Assembly (NCBI GenBank): GCA_031290205.1
Contig: JAITNZ010000005.1
Span: 1 to 18,720, forward strand
Length of the DNA: 18,720 bases
Source: Spirochaetaceae bacterium
Lineage (GTDB): Bacteria; Spirochaetota; Spirochaetia; Treponematales; Breznakiellaceae
Direction of reading: 5' to 3'
Shown here: positions 1 through 6,529 of the stretch, piece after piece
Layout: the number at the start of each line of letters is the position of its first letter
How positions within the stretch are numbered: position 1 is the stretch's first letter
Notes under the pieces: model-generated
What the model saw: the letters and a program-made list of their open reading frames with translations, nothing else
Told to the model about the DNA's origin: nothing
Databases searched by the model: none
Made by a program: the position numbers and the translations under genes

Positions 1-1
1 T

Positions 2-91
2 CAATACATCAACGGACAGCCTATATTGTTCCCACTCACAAAAGAACAAAAAATCATACTTGATGCGTTTTCTGTGCCGTATCCGCTGTAG
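2..91 (+). CDS. 3' end of an unidentified gene
   Basis: The window opens inside an open frame of 29 codons that ends at TAG (89-91). Its tail contains a lysine/glutamate-rich stretch, FPLTKEQKIILDAF, followed by PYPL. The gene body lies outside the window. Tails of this type (Pro-Leu-Thr-x-Glu-Gln, then a short amphipathic helix) occur in some IS transposases, but this is too short to assign. It runs convergently toward the TonB receptor gene. Confidence 0.4.
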   Translation, partial: QYINGQPILFPLTKEQKIILDAFSVPYPL

Positions 92-158
92 GTATAATTT
101 GGGGTAGGGAATTTAGGAAGCAACTACTCTACAAACGGCAGCTCTTGGACATCAATAA

Positions 159-171
159 GCGCCAGTGGCGC
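159..171 (-). terminator. weak hairpin after the receptor gene
   Basis: On the minus strand GCGCC-ACT-GGCGC forms a 5-bp GC stem with a 3-base loop about 20 bases past the receptor stop codon, followed only by TTATTG. The T tract is poor, so this is at best a weak intrinsic terminator. Confidence 0.3.
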
Positions 172-189
172 CTGACGTATTGCTAATTG

Positions 190-2166
190 CTAATTAATCG
201 TAACCCTCCCCCCAACTGTCAGGGTGATGCCCGGCATAGGGTATTCGGCGAAGGAAGTGTAGAGGGAGTTCAGCGCGTTGCGGAGCACGGCGAAGGCGGT
301 CATGTGAGCGCCTATGTCCTGATTGTAGTTGATGTTCACCAAGCAGTAAGGCGCCAGTTCCATGCGGTTTAGCGTATCGGCGTAACGAAGGCTTTCATAG
401 TGAGCGGAGACCAAGAGCGAGCCTGTTTTCCATTGCAAGTCGACGGAGCCCCCTATGATGTGCATAGGCATATAAGGGATGCGGTACTTATCCGCATAGT
501 CCAAGCCATCGTTCAAGAGCCAACTTATCTGATATTGGTAACTTGCCGAAAGTTTTATTTTGGTAAAAAATTTATTTTCCAGCGGGAGGGTAAACGAGGG
601 GCGGATATCACCGCCAATGAAAGTAGCAACGCCGATGTTTTCCGGCGACCAGCGTCCCCCTTGTTTCACCCAGTGAATCGAGTCCTTCGTCCACTGGTAG
701 TAGAGGGCGCTCGTCATTGAAAAATTATCGCTTATCAAAAATTCCCCCATCAGGTCGCAGCCCCAGCCGTCTTCGGGTTTGAGTTTGGGGTTGCCGATAT
801 AAAGTTCGTCAGGGCTTCGATAGTAGAGGTCGTCGAAGTCGGGAAACTTAAAACTGCGGAAGTAGTTGTTCTTCAATGTAAACATATCGTTCACCTTCCA
901 CGCCACGCCCGCTTTGGGAACGATTTCCGCCTGCTTGGTGTCCGTCACCCCCTTTGCTGACGCTATCAGGGTGAGGGTTTTTATCGGCTTGAACTCACCG
1001 GTCAGGTAGAGCCCTCCGGCGTTGCCCGTCCGTTTGCCGTCTTCGGTGGTATCGACGTTGATGAAGCGCCAGTCGACCCCTGCGCGAAGCGTCCACGCCG
1101 CATTCGGCTCCCACACCCAACGGTTAATAGCCGTTACGTTCTGGTCGCTCCCTTCTGAAAGCACCCCGTAGCGCGTCCCGTTATGCTGAAAACTAACCGA
1201 GCCTTCCGTCCAAAGGTCATCGAGGAACACCGTGGGGGCGAGCAGGGAAAAAGTATCCTTGATGGTGTATTGCTTCGCCTTCGCAAACCCCTCCGAGACG
1301 CCCGTTACTGGATACTGTTTATCAGCATAATAGACGCTCGCGTCATTCGAGAGCATCACATCGCTCGGCATATCCCAAACAAATGAGCCCGAGAGCCCTG
1401 TGTCCCAAATCTCGTTACTCTCTTTACGCCGCGCGAAGCCCGCATAATCTTTATAGAGGTAGTGATTACCCGCGCGGTTTCCAAAAGCGCCGAGCTTCCA
1501 CGAAAATTCTTTGCCGCCATATTTTGCAAATGCGCTAAGCGTTTGCATATCAACTAAGTCCTCGTATTTCGGTCCCTCGACGGCGCCCTTGCGGTTATAA
1601 CTCCCCGGCATATAACTCGTATTAGCAATGCTGCCGCCTGCCTGCAGCCCCGTCTGTTGCCGCTTAACAGTGATAATATTTATCACGCCGCCGAGCGCCC
1701 CCGACACATTGTATTTGGTATCCGAGCCGCCATATATCACCTCGATACGCTCGACGTTAGCAAGGTCTATCTGACTCACGTCGAACTCGCCTGAGCGCGG
1801 TGAGTTAGCGGGGATGCCGTCGATGAGGACGGCGATACGCTCGGTATCAAAGCCCCTCATATTGATCTCAGTCTGATTCCCATAAGCCCCGAAACGAGTA
1901 ATCCCCATATCGAGCGTCTCCTCCAACAACGTCGCTAAGTCCGGCGCATTCCGCTTCTCTATATCATCCGCCGTAATAACTTCCATCTGCTGAGTAGTCT
2001 CCACTGTATCAGTCACGGTAACGCTTTTCAGACGGACAACCTCATCACCCACTTCGTCAGCCTCGGCGGAAAAGAGAAGAAAAAAAAGTAAAAGGGAAAA
2101 AACGCGCTTTACAGAGACGGCGCGTTTGTTTCCCAAGAGTTGTTCTATTTTGCTCTGAATTATCAA
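190..2166 (-). CDS. TonB-dependent outer-membrane receptor
   Basis: This is a TonB-dependent receptor, an energised beta-barrel that imports a scarce ligand such as cobalamin or an iron chelate. A hydrophobic export segment ending near SAEA is followed by a TonB-box-like stretch (VVRLKSVTVTD). The plug domain spans roughly residues 60-165 with RGFDTERIAVLIDGIP and GSDTKYNVSGALGGVINIIT, and the barrel fills the rest of 658 residues, a normal length. The plug resembles BtuB-type receptors, and a cobalamin riboswitch lies upstream in the same strand block about 13 kb away, so B12 uptake is possible but unproven. The frame given begins at TTG (2166). No in-frame ATG occurs before the mature protein. 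A well-placed AAGGAG and ATG at 2197 start a leader peptide one base out of frame, so the start is uncertain and may be phase-variable. The gene follows the lipoprotein gene at 2488-3282. Confidence 0.93.
   Translation of the reverse strand: MIIQSKIEQLLGNKRAVSVKRVFSLLLFFLLFSAEADEVGDEVVRLKSVTVTDTVETTQQMEVITADDIEKRNAPDLATLLEETLDMGITRFGAYGNQTEINMRGFDTERIAVLIDGIPANSPRSGEFDVSQIDLANVERIEVIYGGSDTKYNVSGALGGVINIITVKRQQTGLQAGGSIANTSYMPGSYNRKGAVEGPKYEDLVDMQTLSAFAKYGGKEFSWKLGAFGNRAGNHYLYKDYAGFARRKESNEIWDTGLSGSFVWDMPSDVMLSNDASVYYADKQYPVTGVSEGFAKAKQYTIKDTFSLLAPTVFLDDLWTEGSVSFQHNGTRYGVLSEGSDQNVTAINRWVWEPNAAWTLRAGVDWRFINVDTTEDGKRTGNAGGLYLTGEFKPIKTLTLIASAKGVTDTKQAEIVPKAGVAWKVNDMFTLKNNYFRSFKFPDFDDLYYRSPDELYIGNPKLKPEDGWGCDLMGEFLISDNFSMTSALYYQWTKDSIHWVKQGGRWSPENIGVATFIGGDIRPSFTLPLENKFFTKIKLSASYQYQISWLLNDGLDYADKYRIPYMPMHIIGGSVDLQWKTGSLLVSAHYESLRYADTLNRMELAPYCLVNINYNQDIGAHMTAFAVLRNALNSLYTSFAEYPMPGITLTVGGRVTIN
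2080..2087 (-). repeat. T8 tract in the receptor signal region
   Basis: Eight consecutive A on the plus strand (T8 in the coding direction) lie in the export-signal region of the receptor. Deleting one T joins the ATG at 2197 to the receptor frame without an intervening stop. With T8, that frame ends at a TGA shortly after the tract. Confidence 0.75.
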
Positions 2167-2310
2167 AGAGTTTCCAAATGTTATGCTGATTGCTCATATC
2201 TAACTCCTTCACTAATAAAATTGTTTACAGGTTGGCAACAAAATCCCCCCCGCCCTGAACCCCATTATCTTATTGAATGGCATTTTTCCCCTTTTCCCTC
2301 TCAATACCCA
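2091..2310 (-). repeat. shared surface-protein leader, copy 1 (receptor)
   Basis: About 220 bases here match 3182-3390 at high identity. The block covers a poly-G/C-rich upstream stretch, AAGGAG six bases before an ATG (2195-2197), and about 33 codons of basic leader (MSNQHN-W-K, then LGKQTRRLCKAR). It is fused to the receptor in copy 1 and to an unrelated lipoprotein in copy 2. A possible -35/-10 (TTGTTG, 17 bases, TTATTA) sits just upstream of AAGGAG in both copies. Confidence 0.85.
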
Positions 2311-2317
2311 GCGGCAT

Positions 2318-2404
2318 CCGACACGAGCCGGGGGAAGGCTTTCTCGGGCAACGCACGAGCGCTACGCGCACGCGCTGTTGCCATCCACGTAGCCGCGCGC
2401 TTTA
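2318..2404 (+). repeat. hairpin-forming dispersed element, copy A
   Basis: The stretch around GGGGGAAGGCTTTCTCGGG, followed by GC-rich inverted repeats, recurs in opposite orientation at 7478-7575. The core can fold as GGCAAC (2347-2352) plus AGCGC (2358-2362), a 9-base loop TACGCGCAC, then GCGCT and GTTGCC (2372-2382). In the other copy the loop start TACGCGCA is kept, and one stem pair changes from G-C to A-T on both sides. Confidence 0.6.
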
Positions 2405-2408
2405 TTGT

Positions 2409-2474
2409 ATTGAAATCACCCTTTATCGGCAATCAAACTAAATTGAAGCTCGAAATTCTCGATGCTACGCATCG
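2409..2474 (-). repeat. 66-base repeat with tiny ORF, copy A
   Basis: This repeat lies directly after the stop of the 2488-3282 lipoprotein gene. A 66-base copy lies at 8114-8179 in the same position after another lipoprotein gene. It contains a hairpin, CGATGC-TAC-GCATCG (2460-2474), and an 18-codon frame (2416-2472) reading MRSIE-x-FE-x-QFSLIADK, preceded by a GGGAAGAGGG purine tract that could act as a ribosome-binding site. Two of the differences from copy B are silent (CGT/CGC and TTC/TTT). It may be a small peptide gene or a fossil of a longer gene. Confidence 0.55.
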
Positions 2475-2487
2475 TCCCTCTTCCCTT

Positions 2488-3282
2488 TTACCTCTCTCTG
2501 TCCTGCGGTATCACCACCCCCCACGAGATGAACTCGCCGTCGTTGGAGGCGTTGTTTTTAGCGATGGCTTCCTGTAACGTTGCCGTTTCGGTGTAGTAAT
2601 GTTCGCCGTTGGTGAGGGCGGCGAGGTCGACGGCGTTTGCCATTTGGATGCAATCAGCGTTGAGTACGCGGTAGTAGACACCGAAGAAGGGGAGCGGCGT
2701 GTTAAGCACTTCGGGCGACCATTGGGGGTATGCGCCGTCGAGGTATTCGATGATGATAGCTCCGGTGCTGAAGTTGCCGTTAAAAATATTGACGGCGCGA
2801 ACTATGCCGATATAGCGTGTTACAAGCCCGTTCCAGCCGCCGTTACCGCCTGTGCCGCTGTCGTTCTGTCCATAGACAGTATCATCGTAGAACACATAGT
2901 AATCATCGTCCTGTATTGCATAAGCATCGTGCAGATGCCGCTGAAACGAGGGAAAGAGAGCAAGCTGCGTTCCCATTTCAGTATTAAAATTCCTCCATTG
3001 CCCAATCCGGTAACTGTCGAGCCGCAACGCGCCGTAATGCGAATACCACACCCCGCTCATCGAGCTCATGATTGAGGCTGCATCTACAGAAGTAGTTTCA
3101 TCCGCCCCGCCGAGTTTGCCATAAGGCTCAGAACAAGCAACAAGGGAAAAGGTAAGAAGTAAAAGGGAAAAGGGAAAAGGGAAAAGACGCGCTTTACAGA
3201 GACGGCGCGTTTGTTTCCCAAGAGCTGTTCTATTTTGCTTTGAATTATCAAAGCGTTTCCAAGTGTTATGCTGATTGCTCAT
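2488..3282 (-). CDS. surface lipoprotein with extended leader
   Basis: This is a predicted lipoprotein of 264 residues. The start is ATG at 3282, because AAGGAG lies six bases upstream; the GTG at 3297 overlaps that site and is unlikely. The leader is unusual: about 32 basic residues (MSNQHNTWKRFDNSKQ, then LGKQTRRLCKAR) precede the hydrophobic core LFPFPFSLLLLTFSLVAC, with lipobox cysteine 50. The core is encoded by three perfect CCCTTTT heptamers (3161-3181). The mature part carries an aromatic-rich region (YIGIVRAVNIFNGNF, GAIIIEYLDG, FFGVYYRVL) that looks related to the C-terminal region of the lipoprotein at 8197-9507. It directly precedes the TonB receptor, so it may be its ligand-capturing surface partner. 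The family is not recognised by name. Confidence 0.85.
   Translation of the reverse strand: MSNQHNTWKRFDNSKQNRTALGKQTRRLCKARLFPFPFSLLLLTFSLVACSEPYGKLGGADETTSVDAASIMSSMSGVWYSHYGALRLDSYRIGQWRNFNTEMGTQLALFPSFQRHLHDAYAIQDDDYYVFYDDTVYGQNDSGTGGNGGWNGLVTRYIGIVRAVNIFNGNFSTGAIIIEYLDGAYPQWSPEVLNTPLPFFGVYYRVLNADCIQMANAVDLAALTNGEHYYTETATLQEAIAKNNASNDGEFISWGVVIPQDRER
3161..3181 (-). repeat. (CCCTTTT)3 heptamer repeat in signal core
   Basis: There are three perfect AAAAGGG units on the plus strand, CCCTTTT in the coding direction, followed by a further AAAA. They lie inside codons for the lipoprotein's hydrophobic core. Gain or loss of one 7-base unit changes the frame. Confidence 0.85.
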
Positions 3283-3390
3283 ATCTAACTCCTTCACTAA
3301 TAAAATTGTTTACAGGTTGGCAACAAAAGCCCCCTGCCCTGAACCCCATTATCTTATCGAATGACATTTTTTCCCTCTTCCCTCTTCCCT
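3182..3390 (-). repeat. shared surface-protein leader, copy 2 (lipoprotein)
   Basis: This is the second copy of the leader block described at 2091-2310. It includes the ribosome-binding site AAGGAG and ATG at 3282 and is in frame with its lipoprotein. Upstream, both copies carry a conserved stretch about 55 bases long. Confidence 0.85.
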
Positions 3391-3413
3391 CTTCCCTTCC
3401 CTCTTCCCTTCCC
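3368..3413 (-). repeat. polypurine heptamer tract between lipoprotein genes
   Basis: On the plus strand TCTTCCC repeats three times, followed by TTCCC, TCTTCCC and TTCCC. It fills the gap between the GLUG lipoprotein stop and the next leader. The coding strand is purine-rich here, opposite to the tract inside the signal peptides, so the two tract types form inverted pairs. Confidence 0.8.
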
Positions 3414-3416
3414 ACT

Positions 3417-4871
3417 TCATTGCCAATTGAGCACCGGATACTCCCCTGCCATTTTCCAGACTGATGAAAAATCCCAGCCGAGCGCGGTGAATGTTGACTG
3501 AGTCCGCTGTGCTGTTGCGTCCGCGCCGTCTTGTCCATTGGGAGTTCTGTCGCTGTTCGCGCCGCCTGTGAGCAACATGGCGGAGTGAGCAATGTTGTTT
3601 GTCAATGTGCCGTCAACACGTCCCGCAATACGATAGGCGTTGCGCGTGCCGCCACTTGCGCTGTCGGCGGCTGTTACGCTACTGTTCAGCGCGGCGCAGT
3701 ATTCCAGTGCGGGAGCTTCGTAGTAGACGGCTCCGGCTATGCCTCCGGCGTTAGCGGCTGTGGGGACGCCGAGTGAGCCTCCGGCATCGGCGGCGCCGTC
3801 ACCTTTGATTGTTGCCGTTACCGCGCCTCCGGCATAGCAGCGCGTGATGATGCCGTTGGCGCCGTTGGCGCCGGAGACTCCCCCCGCTAACGCTTGTTTG
3901 GATGTTGCGGTAGCGTTCACGGTAGCAGTGGAATATGCATCGGTAATGAGGGCGGCGCGGGAATTGTAACCCGCGATGCCGCCGGCGTAGGGGAGGTTCT
4001 CGCCTTCCGCCGTGACGGCGCCGCCGCTAAAACATTCCGCCACACACGCGGTAGCATAGTTATAGCCGACGATGCCTCCTGAGTATGGGTAGCCGCCGCT
4101 TGCGCTCACGGCGCCGCCTGATAGAGGGAAAAATTGTGATTTGATGATGAGGCAGCCGCTGCTGCCGTCCCCCGCTGCTCCGGTGCCGGCATACCCTGCC
4201 ACGCCTCCGGCATAGAGCATCAGCGCCAGACTTGAGCCGCTGCTTTGCAGAGTTACGCCGCCGCTTGCTGAGCAGGCGCGTATCATTGCATTGTTCCGCA
4301 TGAAACCGACGATGCCCCCCGCCGCCGAGTTGTGCCCGCTTGCGCTAACCGTAATAGCCGCCGATGAAACGCAGCCCGTGATGTGCGTCCAGTTGGCGTT
4401 GCCCGCGATGCCGCCTACCTGTATGGTGCCGCCACTCGCCGTAATTGCTCCGGCGATTTTCAGATTCCATATCGTCGCTTCTTTGGTGTAGGCGAATAGA
4501 CCGCCGCTACCGCTCGTGATGGTGATGGTGTGGTTGCCGCCGTCCAATGCTCCGGCAAAGGGCGCGCTTGCGGTTCCTAACGGCGTCCAACTGCTTACCG
4601 TAATATCGTTAGCAAGCTCGTAGTAGCCTTTCCGATTTGCGGAGCTCGTGTCGATTGCCCTTAATCCCGCCTCATCTGTGATTCGGATGTGTGCGCTTGT
4701 CGGTAGCGGCGGAGCCGGCGGCGGCGTGAAATCCTGCGGGACGGTGATCCCGCTGTCGTTCGTGGGCTGGTCGCAACTAATCAGCAGAAAAAAGAGCAGC
4801 GAGCAGAGAGCAAAGATTTTGCTCCGGTGTTGTGCTATTGAGCACTGTGGCGTTTTTAATTTTACTATCAT
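3417..4871 (-). CDS. GLUG-repeat surface lipoprotein
   Basis: This is a 484-residue lipoprotein probably displayed on the outer membrane. The signal sequence ends in LLISC (cysteine 33). A Pro-rich spacer (about 48-58) is followed by a jelly-roll-like start (PFAGALDGGNHTITI) and at least seven GLUG-type motifs: GGIAGN (about 153), GGIVGF (185), GGVAGY (222), GGIVGY (265), GGIAGY (297), GGVSGA (330) and one more near the end. The tail W-D-F-S-x-VW-K-M-x-EYPVL matches the tail of the second GLUG protein (9669-11609). GLUG proteins are known as adhesin-like repeat proteins; the ligand here is unknown. AGGAGA six bases before ATG supports the start. The first 42 codons are duplicated as a stump at 6530-6685. 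Confidence 0.9.
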   Translation of the reverse strand: MIVKLKTPQCSIAQHRSKIFALCSLLFFLLISCDQPTNDSGITVPQDFTPPPAPPLPTSAHIRITDEAGLRAIDTSSANRKGYYELANDITVSSWTPLGTASAPFAGALDGGNHTITITSGSGGLFAYTKEATIWNLKIAGAITASGGTIQVGGIAGNANWTHITGCVSSAAITVSASGHNSAAGGIVGFMRNNAMIRACSASGGVTLQSSGSSLALMLYAGGVAGYAGTGAAGDGSSGCLIIKSQFFPLSGGAVSASGGYPYSGGIVGYNYATACVAECFSGGAVTAEGENLPYAGGIAGYNSRAALITDAYSTATVNATATSKQALAGGVSGANGANGIITRCYAGGAVTATIKGDGAADAGGSLGVPTAANAGGIAGAVYYEAPALEYCAALNSSVTAADSASGGTRNAYRIAGRVDGTLTNNIAHSAMLLTGGANSDRTPNGQDGADATAQRTQSTFTALGWDFSSVWKMAGEYPVLNWQ

Positions 4872-4983
4872 TTTAATTCTCCTATGATGTCTTGTAGTTT
4901 GTCAGTAGATTTGCTATTGTTGTCCTCATGACGATACAACAAACTATTGAAATTCCCGCTGACAGGCGAGTGTATTTTGATGT
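4747..4983. repeat. 237-base duplication, copy 1
   Basis: This block is identical in length to 6561-6797, with only four mismatches seen by eye. It spans the first 42 codons of the GLUG lipoprotein, the intergenic promoter region and the first 18-19 codons of the divergent antitoxin gene. Confidence 0.92.
4892..4920 (+). promoter_or_regulatory. promoter of vapB-like gene 1, probably leaderless
   Basis: TTGTAG (-35, 4892-4897) and TATTGT (-10, 4915-4920) are separated by 17 bases. The antitoxin ATG begins only 8 bases after the -10 box and has no ribosome-binding site before it (TGTCCTC), so the transcript probably starts at or next to the ATG. The same site is duplicated before the second module. 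Confidence 0.5.
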
Positions 4984-5308
4984 GAGGCTGCCAAAAGAGG
5001 TAGCGTGCGGACGAACGGAAGTTGTTCTGGACTTTAAGGCGCCTGTCGTTCAGCCAGAGGCTTTCGGTTCTGCCGTAAAAACCGGACTTGACCCGGTGCT
5101 GGAAGCTGTGATGGGGGAAGCTGAGCGAAAATGGGCGGATAACCGCGCCCACCCCGAGAAACTGCAGTCGGCACTTGAAAAATTGCGCGATGGCGGCACT
5201 GTTTTTGGCGCTGTTGACGGTGTTGAGTTTCAACGAAAAATTCGTGACGGATGGAAACACCGGATTGAAAAAACAGAATTGCCGGACACTGCATCCCTTG
5301 GGAATTAA
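4928..5308 (+). CDS. VapB-like antitoxin 1
   Basis: This is a 126-residue protein whose first 19 residues (MTIQQTIEIPADRRVYFDV) are identical to the antitoxin at 6742-6987 before the two diverge completely. The N-terminus resembles a small antitoxin family seen before PIN toxins, with a beta-rich IPADRR-x-Y segment. The C-terminal half is helical and charged (AHPEKLQSALEKLRDGG, then FQRKIRDGW) and would wrap the toxin. It precedes a PIN toxin gene that carries a nonsense codon, so it may now lack a partner. It is longer than the 81-residue copy, and its last residues run into a 36-base direct repeat, so the 3' end may have been rearranged. Confidence 0.75.
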   Translation: MTIQQTIEIPADRRVYFDVRLPKEVACGRTEVVLDFKAPVVQPEAFGSAVKTGLDPVLEAVMGEAERKWADNRAHPEKLQSALEKLRDGGTVFGAVDGVEFQRKIRDGWKHRIEKTELPDTASLGN

Positions 5309-5332
5309 CGGATAATCGCGTATGCCGGACAG
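5297..5332. repeat. 36-base direct repeat, copy 1
   Basis: A 36-base stretch beginning CTTGGGAATTAACGG and ending ATGCCGGACAG recurs at 5363-5398, 66 bases on. It covers the antitoxin stop and a duplicate of the toxin start codon region. From the first copy the toxin frame reaches a stop after seven codons. Confidence 0.9.
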
Positions 5333-5362
5333 TTCATGGTGGTGATGGGAATAAATATGCTG

Positions 5363-5398
5363 CTTGGGAATTAACGGATAATCGCGTATGCCGGACAG
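5363..5398. repeat. 36-base direct repeat, copy 2
   Basis: This is the second copy of the repeat at 5297-5332. Its ATG (5388) opens the PIN toxin frame. The 66-base offset is consistent with a local tandem duplication of the antitoxin-toxin junction. Confidence 0.9.
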
Positions 5399-5768
5399 AG
5401 CCGTTCTTGATACGAACACTATTGTTAATTCTGTCAATAAAAAACCAAACGCGATAGATCTGGATGCTATCCTGTGGCAATACGATTGATCGGTCAGCGT
5501 TATAACAAAACTTGAATTATTGGGGTACCCCGAAATCACCGACCGAGAGAAAAATGATATACTTGATTTCTTATCCAAGTTGCCTGTTATTCCCATCACG
5601 GAATCAATAGAAAATAAAACCATCGAAATTCGTTGCAAAACAAAATTGGAATTGCCCGATTCCATAATCGCCGCAACAGCCATAGTTTTGGGCGCAACAT
5701 TGATAACACATGATAATGATTTGCTCAAAGCAAACTTCCCCGGTCTAATAGCGCAAAGCTTCATTTGA
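5388..5768 (+). pseudogene. VapC-like PIN toxin broken by one TGA
   Basis: The frame is exactly as long as the intact toxin at 6977-7357 (127 codons) and stays in register throughout, but codon 34 (5487-5489) is TGA. The PIN acidic residues remain: Asp8 in VLDTN, Glu in SVITKLELL, Asp in ELPDSIIAATA and Asp in THDNDLL. PIN toxins are Mg-dependent ribonucleases that cut tRNA or other RNA. TGA is a normal stop in this genome (pyrG and several lipoprotein genes end with it), so this is most simply an inactivated toxin. The final 122 bases are 98% identical to the intact copy. Confidence 0.85.
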
Positions 5769-5776
5769 TATTTCTC
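5655..5776. repeat. 122-base toxin 3'-end duplication, copy 1
   Basis: This block matches 7244-7365 with two mismatches. It encodes the C-terminal third of the PIN toxin (PDSIIAATAIVLGATLIT and onward) and a few bases past the stop. Confidence 0.92.
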
Positions 5777-5802
5777 ATTTCTCATTCCTCTTTCCTTCGC
5801 GT

Positions 5803-5948
5803 GATGTTCACCGAGGACAATCTGCTGTTGCGGCATATTTATTTAAGGGAGGAAAATGCGGGGCTTATTCCGCTTGGGAAAATTGATAAAAGCGAAAACG
5901 AGGGGCATAGCGTTCAACGTCACCGCATTGCCGCTCTTATTTCACTTA
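5803..5948. other. gene-debris stretch with duplicated antitoxin start
   Basis: A plus-strand frame starting at ATG 5803 (MFTEDNLLLRHIYLREENAG) has no recognisable function. At 5923-5944 a 22-base piece of the 5' end of the neighbouring small gene (5949-6176) is repeated, reading S-EIRAAMR-stop on the minus strand. This looks like remains of a partial tandem duplication. Confidence 0.4.
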
Positions 5949-6176
5949 TCATAAGGAGCTACGGCGTGAAACGACGTTAAAACCCTCAGCGCGAAGTCTA
6001 TCCCCGAGTTGCTTATTATAGGCAAGTCGTTCCTCCAAGGTCATGGCATTCATCCTTGCTGAAACGGCAAACTTTGCGGCAAGCACTTCGTCCCGCACTC
6101 TTTTTTCGACAAGCCGCGCTTCCGCTCTTGCTTCAGGCGTCATGCGTCGCATTGCCGCTCTTATTTCACGTGTCAT
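5949..6176 (-). CDS. small partner protein of a decayed PIN toxin
   Basis: This is a 75-residue, highly charged helical protein (MTREIRAAMRRMTPEAR, then ARLVEKRVRDE). GGAGG lies nine bases before ATG. Its start overlaps the last codons of a PIN-domain frame on the same strand (TGA at 6166-6168), which is the usual coupling in toxin-antitoxin operons. It is therefore probably the antitoxin or an accessory of that PIN protein. No DNA-binding fold is recognisable. The toxin is truncated, so this gene may be an orphan antitoxin. Confidence 0.65.
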   Translation of the reverse strand: MTREIRAAMRRMTPEARAEARLVEKRVRDEVLAAKFAVSARMNAMTLEERLAYNKQLGDRLRAEGFNVVSRRSSL

Positions 6177-6384
6177 ATTTGATAACCTCCATTGATGAAC
6201 TTATGCCGATATTTTTATAACCGGCTCGTAAATTAATAAACCCTGTGCCTATCATCGTTTTTCGCTTGTCAATGTGACCCATATTGCAGGACACTACAAA
6301 GTCAAGGTTGTTGACCGTGGCAACTGCAATATGCAAACCGTCATCCCAAGACTTTGGCTTGTTACATTCTACATCAATTAAAAC
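6166..6384 (-). pseudogene. C-terminal remnant of a PIN-domain toxin
   Basis: The open frame lacks a start: an in-frame TAG lies at 6385-6387. It reads VLIDVECNKPKSWDDGLHIA, then VATVNNLDFVVSCNMGHI, then MEVIKYDT before TGA. The DGLHIAVATVNN segment followed by a xSxNxxHI motif and a final MEVI is typical of the C-terminal half of a PIN-family protein. The N-terminal part with the first catalytic aspartate is absent or scrambled, so it should be inactive. It overlaps the small gene at 5949-6176 by 11 bases. Confidence 0.7.
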
Positions 6385-6487
6385 CTATCGTCAATATTCC
6401 CTCTGTTTTTTTTCCTTCCCTTTTCCTCCTTAACATTAAAATTGCGCTATCACGCTCAAAATATTCCTTCATACTAAAATCTTCCAT
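6374..6487 (-). other. short frame overlapping the PIN remnant
   Basis: ATG at 6487 follows GGAGCGAAGCA and opens 37 codons (MEDFSMKEYFERDSAILML and on) that end inside the PIN remnant in another frame. Its first residues come from a dispersed leader sequence also seen near 7391, 14911 and 15011, so it may be the former start of the decayed toxin operon. Confidence 0.25.
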
Positions 6488-6529
6488 TGCTTCGCTCCTT
6501 CCCCCTTTGCGTTAGGCTTCTTTCTTCAT

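Noticed and set aside
5487..5489. TGA in the PIN toxin as a recoded sense codon
   Set aside because: TGA terminates pyrG, the NYN gene and several lipoprotein genes here, and no selenocysteine-type hairpin was seen just after it.
4868..5836. 322-residue minus-strand frame through the first vapBC module
   Set aside because: It lies antisense to the antitoxin and PIN frames, and its composition has no protein-like motifs. Its repeats mirror the 36-base DNA repeat.
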